Below, piece after piece: positions 27,296 through 34,363 of a stretch of DNA of 64,000 nucleotides. Under the pieces are notes generated by a model. It did not search any database. It had not been told where the DNA came from and saw only the letters and a list, made by a program, of their open reading frames with translations. The stretch spans positions 930,001 to 994,000 of the forward strand of contig NZ_CP115784.1 in NCBI RefSeq assembly GCF_027913215.1. Direction: 5' to 3'. The position numbers and the translations under genes were made by a program. Numbering within the stretch: position 1 is the first letter of the stretch; each line of letters opens with the position of its first letter. This DNA comes from Paracoccus aerodenitrificans. Lineage in GTDB: Bacteria; Pseudomonadota; Alphaproteobacteria; Rhodobacterales; Rhodobacteraceae.

Positions 27296-28153
27296 TCAAT
27301 ACCACTGACCCGGCTCCATCAGTCCCAGATCCATCAACTGCTGTGCACGCCACTCGAACCGGCATGAGTTGCGCCATGTGAAGCCCGGGATTTCATCGCG
27401 CGAGCCGGGATTGTTGACCAATGCCTTGGCGACGCGAAAAGATGCTACGGCGGCAGTGAGGCTGTTATGCCAAGGGCAGGCATAGGTATTATATTCTTCG
27501 TCGCTGAACCGGTGATCGGGCAGCAACTTCAAGCTCTCGCGTGATCTGAACAGGGCGATCCGATCGATACGGCGGCGGGATTCCGGGATAAATTCTTCGA
27601 ACCGCCAGCGTAGTCCGCCGTGAAAATCAAGCTGTCGTTCCATTACTTTTCCGTCGGGATCCTTGCGACCGAGCGCATAATATCCGATGCGGTCGAACAT
27701 CGCTTCTTCAAGACTGACTGCATTGGGGAAGCGCGACAGATCCGGTGCGTAAAGATCAATTACATAGCTCAGCACGGCGCTACGCCGTTCTTCGGCATTG
27801 AAGGCGAGCATCTCAGCGATACGCCTTGTTTCGGAAAACGGAAAGAACAGATACTCAGCATTATAGCCGTAATAGATCCAACTTCCCGCGGGTGCGGCCG
27901 CGTTCACGGCATTGACGGCGTTTACATGAGCATGGGGATGGCGCGTATCAAAGAGCAGATTATACACCCCTTCTGTTTTATTCAGCTTAGCAACGGGCTC
28001 CGGCGAGACGGCAAGGATCGTGCGAAACCCCAGCATGCAGACGTGATCCAGTGTTGAGTGGATCTCGATATTGTCCTCGCATATGATGATTGCGATCGGT
28101 CCGACAAGAAGCTTGGAATTTCCGTTCAGAAAGTGCTGCAAGTGCTCAGCCAT
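27296..28153 (-). CDS. Glycosyltransferase-like protein (GT-A fold, family 2/92-like)
   Basis: 285 aa. The N-terminal strand-helix pattern (VGPIAIIICEDNIEIHSTLDH) and the middle region (WIYYGYNAEYLFFPF, about 94-108) resemble GT-A glycosyltransferases in which this position normally reads W-x-x-D-x-D-E-F. Here the DxD acids are replaced by Tyr/Asn, so metal-nucleotide binding may be altered. The later YVIDLYAPDL and FHGGLRWRFEEF pieces fit the same group. The start ATG at 28153 overlaps the stop of the upstream gene by 8 bases, so the two form an operon. Family placement is tentative. Confidence 0.5.
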   Translation of the reverse strand: MAEHLQHFLNGNSKLLVGPIAIIICEDNIEIHSTLDHVCMLGFRTILAVSPEPVAKLNKTEGVYNLLFDTRHPHAHVNAVNAVNAAAPAGSWIYYGYNAEYLFFPFSETRRIAEMLAFNAEERRSAVLSYVIDLYAPDLSRFPNAVSLEEAMFDRIGYYALGRKDPDGKVMERQLDFHGGLRWRFEEFIPESRRRIDRIALFRSRESLKLLPDHRFSDEEYNTYACPWHNSLTAAVASFRVAKALVNNPGSRDEIPGFTWRNSCRFEWRAQQLMDLGLMEPGQWY

Positions 28154-28886
28154 CAAGCAGATCCCTGATCTGTGCGATGTAGGTCGCTTTATCGGCTTGT
28201 GGAGTGATCGCCGGACTGTCATCCGCAGTGTCTTCTGCCGCTTCAGCGCTTTGCTCAGTTTCTGGCGAGACGGATAATGTCGGAGTACTCTCGTGCGCAT
28301 CTGCCTCGGCCAGAACGGTTTCGATTCGCGCTGTCAGACGATCGACTTCCCGGCTTGTCAGCGGCGTCGCGGAGACGTGCAGTTCCGCGATCCGCTGCCG
28401 GATCGCCACCGTCGAAAAATCCTCTGCGTTCAGCAGGGGTGAAACCGCATCGCTTACCAATGCACGCGCTTCTTCGAATGCGCGTTGCTCGGCCTCGGCG
28501 GTGATTTCGGCGCGTGCTCTGGCATTCGCGGCAGCGATAGCGGCTTCGGCGACCCGTTCGGTTTCCTGCGCCATCTCGCTGCCTGTCTCTGGCGGAAGCG
28601 CTGCGTCGCGCGGGGCAGGGGTCGATTCGGGCTCTGCCGGTTGCGGCGGTTCCTCGACGGGCGCTTCGGTGATCTCCGTCATGTCGGGTTCTGCATATTC
28701 GCTTACTGTCTCGTCAGAAGCCTCATTTTCAGCAGGGTCTTCCGATGAAACCGCGTCTTCGGGCTGCGCCTGTTCGGGCAGGAAATCCCGCAAGCGCTCT
28801 GGCAAACGCTCAGGGTTGGACCAGCCCCACCATCCCGCGCTTACAAGCGCGAGCAGGGCAATGGTCAAGGCAATCATTCTGTTCAT
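28146..28886 (-). CDS. Membrane-anchored, proline/glutamate-rich coiled-coil protein
   Basis: 246 aa, no recognised family. One transmembrane helix near the N-terminus (MIALTIALLALVSAGWWGW), then a Pro/Glu/Ala-rich linker (about 25-100), an alanine-rich helical stretch likely to form a coiled coil (about 105-200; AAIAAANARARAEITAEAEQ), and an acidic C-terminus. It is probably a bitopic protein facing the periplasm. The ATG at 28886 has GGAAGG six bases upstream, unlike the in-frame ATG at 28922. It overlaps the glycosyltransferase-like gene by 8 bases and is divergent from infC. Confidence 0.65.
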   Translation of the reverse strand: MNRMIALTIALLALVSAGWWGWSNPERLPERLRDFLPEQAQPEDAVSSEDPAENEASDETVSEYAEPDMTEITEAPVEEPPQPAEPESTPAPRDAALPPETGSEMAQETERVAEAAIAAANARARAEITAEAEQRAFEEARALVSDAVSPLLNAEDFSTVAIRQRIAELHVSATPLTSREVDRLTARIETVLAEADAHESTPTLSVSPETEQSAEAAEDTADDSPAITPQADKATYIAQIRDLLDG

Positions 28887-29041
28887 GCGCGGCCTTCCAG
28901 CATCTTGCGGTTGTTCTGCCATAAGCCAATGCCCGCGGAAACCCCGTCAGATCGTCGCGCGAAATTGTGAATCCGGTTGAAAGCGCCCGTTTTACTGCCT
29001 ATTTTGTCCGCCATTCAACTCACCATAAAAGGAATCCGACC

Positions 29042-29584
29042 ATAGCTCGTCGTCCACATAATGCGCCGCCCCCGAACCGTGACTCTGGCCCCCGCGTCAA
29101 TGAAAGAATCCGTGTTGCCGAAATCCGCCTGATTGGTGCGGATGGAGAAAATGTCGGAGTCGTTTCGCCGTCGCGCGGTCTGGAACTAGCTCAGGAGGCC
29201 GGCCTGGATCTGGTCGAGATATCGCCCAACGCTTCCCCTCCGGTCTGCAAGATCATGGATCTTGGCAAGTTCAAATATGAACAGCAGAAGCGCGAGGCAG
29301 AGGCCCGCAAGAAGCAGAAAGTCATCGACATCAAGGAAGTGAAGTTCCGTCCCGGTACGGATACGCATGACTATGATGTGAAGATGCGCAATGTCATGAA
29401 GTTCCTTGAGGCGGGCGACAAGGTGAAGGTCACCCTGCGCTTCCGTGGCCGTGAGATGGCGCATCAGGATCTCGGACTGGACCTGCTGAACCGCGTGCGT
29501 GACGATATCGGCGAGGCGGGCAAGATCGAGAACATGCCGAAGCTTGAGGGCCGGCAAATGGTCATGATGATCGCGCCCCGCTAG
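29042..29584 (+). CDS. infC: Translation initiation factor IF-3 with ATA start
   Basis: 180 aa, the normal length. IF-3 binds the 30S subunit and checks the start codon. The N-domain ([15 protein letters not shown], then [21 protein letters not shown]), the lysine-rich linker ([15 protein letters not shown]) and the C-domain ([19 protein letters not shown]) are intact. No ATG, GTG or TTG exists at the expected place: AAAAGGA (29027-29033) is followed after 8-9 bases by ATA at 29042, in frame with [11 protein letters not shown], the conserved N-terminus. infC genes characteristically use rare start codons for autoregulation. A GTG at 28967 is in frame but lacks a ribosome binding site. Confidence 0.93.
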   Translation: MARRPHNAPPPNRDSGPRVNERIRVAEIRLIGADGENVGVVSPSRGLELAQEAGLDLVEISPNASPPVCKIMDLGKFKYEQQKREAEARKKQKVIDIKEVKFRPGTDTHDYDVKMRNVMKFLEAGDKVKVTLRFRGREMAHQDLGLDLLNRVRDDIGEAGKIENMPKLEGRQMVMMIAPR

Positions 29585-29603
29585 GGCCGGTCAGTAAAAA
29601 GGG

Positions 29604-29625
29604 GGCCGCCTTCGGGCGGCCTTTT
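29604..29625 (+). terminator. Rho-independent terminator after infC
   Basis: GGCCGCC (29604-29610), TTCG tetraloop, GGCGGCC (29615-29621), then TTTT, with an A run upstream. It ends only 4 bases before the dut start codon. Confidence 0.85.
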
Positions 29626-29629
29626 GCAG

Positions 29630-30085
29630 ATGAATCCGGAAATTTTGATTCTCAGGGATGATGGCGCCGATCCCAATCTGCCGCTTCCTTCCTATGAAAC
29701 CGAGGGCGCGGCGGGTGCGGATCTGCGGGCGGATCTTGGCGGTGGCGAGATCTCTCTGGCTCCGCTTGAGCGCAGGCTGATCCCGACGGGGCTGAAAATG
29801 CAGATCCCTCAGGGCTATGAGGTGCAGGTCAGGGCGCGGTCCGGCGCGGCATTGCGTGACGGGCTGTCTCTGGTCAACGGGGTCGGCACGATTGATGCCG
29901 ATTATCGCGGACCGGTCGGCGTGATCGCGATCAACCTGTCCGACCGTCCGCTGACCATCAGACATGGCGACCGCATTGCGCAGATCGTCGTGGCGCCGGT
30001 CTCGCGTGCCTCTTTCTCGCTGACCGCGCATATCAGCGAAACCGGACGCGGCGGCGGCGGATTCGGCTCTACCGGGCGGGGCTGA
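29630..30085 (+). CDS. dut: dUTP diphosphatase
   Basis: 151 aa, trimeric all-beta dUTPase that removes dUTP and supplies dUMP for ThyA. Conserved motifs are visible in order: motif 1 (EGAAGADLRA), motif 2 (RARSGAA), motif 3 with the catalytic aspartate (VNGVGTIDADYRG), motif 4 (GDRIAQIV) and the glycine-rich C-terminal arm (GRGGGGFGSTG). ATG at 29630 gives the family N-terminus. The infC terminator stem sits directly upstream and no Shine-Dalgarno is visible, so expression needs read-through or an unusual initiation. Confidence 0.94.
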   Translation: MNPEILILRDDGADPNLPLPSYETEGAAGADLRADLGGGEISLAPLERRLIPTGLKMQIPQGYEVQVRARSGAALRDGLSLVNGVGTIDADYRGPVGVIAINLSDRPLTIRHGDRIAQIVVAPVSRASFSLTAHISETGRGGGGFGSTGRG

Positions 30086-30089
30086 GTAC

Positions 30090-31166
30090 ATGGCGCTGCT
30101 TCTGCCGCTTGGCTTGCTCAGCGTGGCGGCGGTTGCATGGATCATGGGGTGGGGCGTTCTGCGCGTCCTGCTTGGTCTGCTGGTCATGTGGCTGGTGGTG
30201 CTCGGCTTCATGCTGGCGGCACCTGCGGCCGAGATAAGAAGCTTCAGCAACGCGGATATCCGGACATGGCTGGCGACCGGCGTGTTTCTGGCCATCATTC
30301 TGGGCTATATGGCGGTTCTTCGCAGGCTCCGCGCCGGGGCAGAGGCGCGATGGGGCGATCCGCAGGCGCGGGCGAACGAAGTTCCGTCAGATGCCGGTGC
30401 TGCGGATGACACGCTGGACCGCTATGCGCGGCATTACGTATTGCGCGAAATCGGCGGGCCGGGGCAGGCAAGGCTGCGCGATGCTTCCGTGCTGCTGATC
30501 GGCGCGGGCGGGCTTGGGGCGCCTGCATCGCTTTATCTGGCGGCGGCGGGTGTGGGCAGGCTGACCATTGCCGACCCTGATGTGATCAGTGTCTCGAACC
30601 TGCAACGCCAGATCATCTATCGCACCCGCGATGCCGGTCAGCCCAAAGCGGCGCTCTCTGCCGAGGCTTTGCGGGCGCTGAACCCTCATGTCGAGATCGC
30701 GGCGCTGCAACGGCGGATCGGTGAGGACGACGCCGATCTGATCGCAAATCATGACCTTGTTCTGGATGGAGGCGACAGTTTCGCGGACCGTACCGCGATA
30801 AACGCCGCCTGTGTCCGCGCCGGAGTGCCGCTGATCTCTGGGTCGATTGCGCAATGGGAGGGGCAGTTGACCGTCTATGATCCGGCACGGGATGCGCCCT
30901 GTATGAGCTGCGTCTTTCCCGAACCTCCCGCCCCCGGACTGGTTTTGCCATGTGCCGAAGCGGGTGTGGCCGGACCGCTTCCCGGGGTGATCGGCTCGAT
31001 GATGGCGCTTGAGGCAATCAAGCATCTGACCGGCGCTGGGCCGGTTCTGCGGGGAGAGATGCTGATCTATGACGGGCTTTATGGCGAGACCCGCAAGATC
31101 CGGCTGCACCGGCGCAGCGATTGCCCGGTCTGTTCCGGGCTGGCGCAGCCGCAGCCCGAAGCATAG
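30090..31166 (+). CDS. MoeB/ThiF-type sulfur-carrier adenylyltransferase with membrane N-terminus
   Basis: 358 aa. Residues 1-80 form two or three hydrophobic helices (GLLSVAAVAWIMGWGVLRVL, then TWLATGVFLAIILGYMAVL) that ordinary MoeB proteins lack. The E1-like domain follows from about residue 107: RYARHYVLREIGGPGQ, the ATP loop GAGGLGAPASLYLAAAGVG, DPDVISVSNLQRQI, and the zinc cysteines CMSC and CPVC. Such enzymes adenylate the C-terminal glycine of MoaD or ThiS. The start is 4 bp after the dut stop, so both are cotranscribed. Which carrier it serves is unknown. Confidence 0.85.
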   Translation: MALLLPLGLLSVAAVAWIMGWGVLRVLLGLLVMWLVVLGFMLAAPAAEIRSFSNADIRTWLATGVFLAIILGYMAVLRRLRAGAEARWGDPQARANEVPSDAGAADDTLDRYARHYVLREIGGPGQARLRDASVLLIGAGGLGAPASLYLAAAGVGRLTIADPDVISVSNLQRQIIYRTRDAGQPKAALSAEALRALNPHVEIAALQRRIGEDDADLIANHDLVLDGGDSFADRTAINAACVRAGVPLISGSIAQWEGQLTVYDPARDAPCMSCVFPEPPAPGLVLPCAEAGVAGPLPGVIGSMMALEAIKHLTGAGPVLRGEMLIYDGLYGETRKIRLHRRSDCPVCSGLAQPQPEA

Positions 31167-31189
31167 GCTCGCCCCCGAAGGAGACCGCC

Positions 31190-33214
31190 ATGAATCGTGA
31201 ACTGACAGAATGGAGCGGCGCATACGGCTTGCCGCGCTTCGATCTTATCGAGGATGAGGACTTCGCGCCTGCCATGCAGGACGCTCTGGCCCGTGCCGAT
31301 TCGGCTGTCGAGGCGATTGCGACGAATTCCGAAGCCCCGACATTTGAAAACACGGTTGCCGCGCTTGAGACGGCGGATGAGGCTTTGAACAATGTTTGCG
31401 CGGTTTTCTACACGCTGATCGGTGTCGCCTCGAATGAGCGCCGCGAGGAACTCAGCCGCGAATTCGCTCCGCTTCTGGCGGCGCATGGCAGCAAGGTCAG
31501 CATGGACAAGCGGCTTTACGACCGCGTGGTTCTGGTCTGGGAAAGCGCTGACGATCTGGCACCGGAAGATCGCCGGATCACCGAGCTTGCTCTGCGTGAT
31601 TTCCGCCGTGCCGGAGCCGGGCTGACCGGCGCGGATCGCAAGCGCATGGCCGAGATCCGGCAGCGTCTGGCGGTTCTCTATACGGATTTCGGGCAGAATG
31701 TTCTGGCGGATGAACGGGATTTCGTCATGCCGGTTCCCGAGGATCGTCTGTCCGGCCTGCCGGATTGGCTGATCTCTGCCATGCGAGCAGCAGCGCGGGA
31801 ACGCGACCGGCAGGGGCTGGTGGTGACGCTCAGCCGGTCGCTGATCGTGCCGTTTCTGCAATATGCTGACGACCGGGAGCTGCGCGAACAGACCTGGCGG
31901 GCCTGGGTCGCGCGTGGATCGGGCGACGGCGCAGGTGGCGCGAAAACCGACAATACCGGCATCATCGCCGAAATACTCGCCCTGCGTCATGAACGCGCAC
32001 AGCTTCTGGGCTATGAGGATTTTGCGGCCTATAAGCTGGAACCGGAAATGGCCGGAAGTGCCGGGCGTGTCGAGGAGTTGCTGACAGAGGTCTGGAACGC
32101 CGCGAAAAAACGCGCGGATGAGGACGCTGCGCAACTGTCCTCGATGATGCAGGAAGACGGTCTGAATGCCGCGCTTGCGCCGTGGGACTGGCGTTATTAC
32201 GCAGAACGTCGCAGGCGTGCCGAGCATGATCTGGATGAGGCGCAGGTCAAACCCTATCTGACGCTCGATGCGATGCTGGGTGCCGTTTTCGACGTGGCCA
32301 GCCGCCTTTTCGGTCTGTCATTCGAGGCGTTCGATGCGCCTCTCTGGTCCCCTGATGTCCGGGCCTGGCGGGTCATGCGTGACGGCCGCGAAATGGCAAT
32401 TTTGCTTGGGGATTATTTCGCGCGGCCCTCGAAACGGTCGGGGGCATGGTGCGGTGCGTTGCGGTCTCAGCACAAGATAGGGGAAGGCCAGAGGGCCATT
32501 GTCACGAATATCTGCAATTTCACGCCACCCGCCGAACCCGGTGCGCCCGCATATCTGTCATGGGACGATGCTGGGACGCTGTTCCATGAATTCGGCCATG
32601 CGCTGCATCATATCCTTTCGGATGTAAGCTGGCCGTCCATCTCGGGCACCTCGGTCGCGCGGGATTTCGTGGAATTGCCAAGCCAGCTTTACGAACATTG
32701 GCTTGAGCAGCCCGAGGTTCTGGACAACCATGCCCGCCACGCCGAGACCGGAGAGGCGCTTCCGCCCGAACTGCGCGACCGTATTCTTGCCGCAGGAAAT
32801 GCCGATCAGGGCTTCGCTACGCTTGAATATCTGCAAAGCGCCCTTGTCGATCTGGGCCTGCACCGAGGAGAGCCTCCGGCAGATCCGATGGCCCGGCAGG
32901 CGGAGATATTGCAGGCTCTGGACGCGTCGGACGCAATCCCGATGCGCCATGCTTCGCCGCATTTCGCGCATGTTTTCTCGGGCGACGGGTATTCTTCGGG
33001 CTATTATTCCTATCTTTGGTCCGAGGTCATGGATGCCGATGCCTTCGCCGCGTTTGAAGAGGCCGGGGATATTTTTGACCCCGAGACCGCGCGGAAGCTT
33101 GAGGCCTCGATCCTGTCACGCGGAGGCTCGCGCCCCGCGGATCAGCTCTGGCTGGAGTTCCGGGAGAGAATGCCGGGAGTGGCCCCGTTACTGGCAGGGC
33201 GCGGCCTGAGCTGA
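31190..33214 (+). CDS. prlC: M3 family oligopeptidase (PrlC-like)
   Basis: 674 aa, a cytoplasmic zinc metallopeptidase that degrades short peptides, including cleaved signal peptides. The zinc motif HEFGH is at H466-E467-H470 (LFHEFGHALHH) with the third ligand glutamate further on (DFVELPSQLYEHW). The C-terminal SGYYSYLWSEVMDADAF region is typical of oligopeptidase A. AAGGAG precedes the ATG at 31190; the longer frame to 31121 overlaps the upstream gene. Length matches the family. Confidence 0.94.
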   Translation: MNRELTEWSGAYGLPRFDLIEDEDFAPAMQDALARADSAVEAIATNSEAPTFENTVAALETADEALNNVCAVFYTLIGVASNERREELSREFAPLLAAHGSKVSMDKRLYDRVVLVWESADDLAPEDRRITELALRDFRRAGAGLTGADRKRMAEIRQRLAVLYTDFGQNVLADERDFVMPVPEDRLSGLPDWLISAMRAAARERDRQGLVVTLSRSLIVPFLQYADDRELREQTWRAWVARGSGDGAGGAKTDNTGIIAEILALRHERAQLLGYEDFAAYKLEPEMAGSAGRVEELLTEVWNAAKKRADEDAAQLSSMMQEDGLNAALAPWDWRYYAERRRRAEHDLDEAQVKPYLTLDAMLGAVFDVASRLFGLSFEAFDAPLWSPDVRAWRVMRDGREMAILLGDYFARPSKRSGAWCGALRSQHKIGEGQRAIVTNICNFTPPAEPGAPAYLSWDDAGTLFHEFGHALHHILSDVSWPSISGTSVARDFVELPSQLYEHWLEQPEVLDNHARHAETGEALPPELRDRILAAGNADQGFATLEYLQSALVDLGLHRGEPPADPMARQAEILQALDASDAIPMRHASPHFAHVFSGDGYSSGYYSYLWSEVMDADAFAAFEEAGDIFDPETARKLEASILSRGGSRPADQLWLEFRERMPGVAPLLAGRGLS

Positions 33215-33230
33215 CTCCGACCCTTCCGGA

Positions 33231-34256
33231 TCAGACGATTTCGATCCCGGCACCCTCGATCACGGTGCCGATGATCGCGGCCTTTGGATGAACGCTGCAG
33301 ATCTGGTCCAGCACGCTTTCCGCAGCATCCGCCGCAACCGATACCAGAAGCCCGCCAGAGGTCTGAGGATCGGTCAGCAGAGTATGCTCTGCTTCGGTGA
33401 TGCCCGTGGGCAGGGTCACTTTGTCGCCGACCGCATCCCAGTTCCGGTCGCTTGCTCCGGTCCGCAATCCCGATTGCGCCATTTCGGCGGCCCGGTTCAG
33501 CAGGGGAAGCGCGGCGCGTTCGATCCGCAATCCGCATCCGGCGGCGCGTGCCATCTCCATTCCGTGGCCCAGAATGCCGAAACCTGTGACATCCGTGATG
33601 GCGTGAACCTCGGGGCGTTTGGACAGATCTTGCCCGATTCGGTTAAGCGTCGTGCAACTGTCGATCATCTCGGCGATATCAGCCTTTGTAGCGATACCCT
33701 TCTTGATCGCGTTGGAATAAATCCCGACGCCAAGCGGCTTGGTCAGGATCAGCGCATCGCCCGGCAAGGCTCCGCCATTGCGGCGCAGATCGCCCGGTGC
33801 GCACAGCCCGATCACCGCCAGCCCATAGATCGGCTCGGGCGCGTCGATGGAATGGCCTCCGGCAATCGGAATTCCGGCCTCGGCGCAGATGTCCGCACCT
33901 CCCGCAAGGATTTCGCGGATATCCGAGGGGTCTATGACATTGATCGGCATCCCCAGAATCGCCAGAGCCATGACCGGGCGGCCCCCCATCGCGTAAATAT
34001 CGGAAATCGCATTCGTCGCGGCGATACGACCGAAATCGCGGGGATTATCGACCATCGGCATGAAAAAATCCGTCGTGGCGATCATGCAGGTGTTTTCGTC
34101 GATCTGCCAGACAGCGGCATCGTCGGATTCGGCGTTTCCGACCAGAAGCTGCGGGAACATCTGTCCTATCGGCTGATCGGCCAGCAGATCGCGCAGCACT
34201 GCCGGGCCAAGCTTGCATCCACATCCGCCACCATGTGCGAGTTCCGTCAGTCTCAT
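33231..34256 (-). CDS. selD: Selenide, water dikinase SelD
   Basis: 341 aa. Makes selenophosphate from selenide and ATP for selenocysteine or 2-selenouridine. The mobile N-terminal loop HGGGCGCK carries the catalytic cysteine (Cys form, not Sec), and the AIRS-type ATP-binding elements ([20 protein letters not shown] in outline, [42 protein letters not shown]) are complete. The ATG at 34256 is preceded by GGAGG; the ATG four codons earlier is that ribosome binding site itself. No selA, selB, tRNA-Sec or mnmH gene is in the window. It is divergent from the PPDK-like gene. Confidence 0.95.
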   Translation of the reverse strand: MRLTELAHGGGCGCKLGPAVLRDLLADQPIGQMFPQLLVGNAESDDAAVWQIDENTCMIATTDFFMPMVDNPRDFGRIAATNAISDIYAMGGRPVMALAILGMPINVIDPSDIREILAGGADICAEAGIPIAGGHSIDAPEPIYGLAVIGLCAPGDLRRNGGALPGDALILTKPLGVGIYSNAIKKGIATKADIAEMIDSCTTLNRIGQDLSKRPEVHAITDVTGFGILGHGMEMARAAGCGLRIERAALPLLNRAAEMAQSGLRTGASDRNWDAVGDKVTLPTGITEAEHTLLTDPQTSGGLLVSVAADAAESVLDQICSVHPKAAIIGTVIEGAGIEIV

Positions 34257-34363
34257 TGCTGCCTCCATTCGATCCTGCGCATCTTAGCGGTGCCCCGGCG
34301 GGGCCGACAATGCCGATCTCGCACTTGCAGCAAATGCATAGCCATGCGTAATGTGGCCGCAGG

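Noticed and set aside
33231-34256. selD as sign of a local selenocysteine system
   Set aside because: No selA, selB, tRNA-Sec or in-frame UGA gene was found in the window, and SelD itself uses cysteine.
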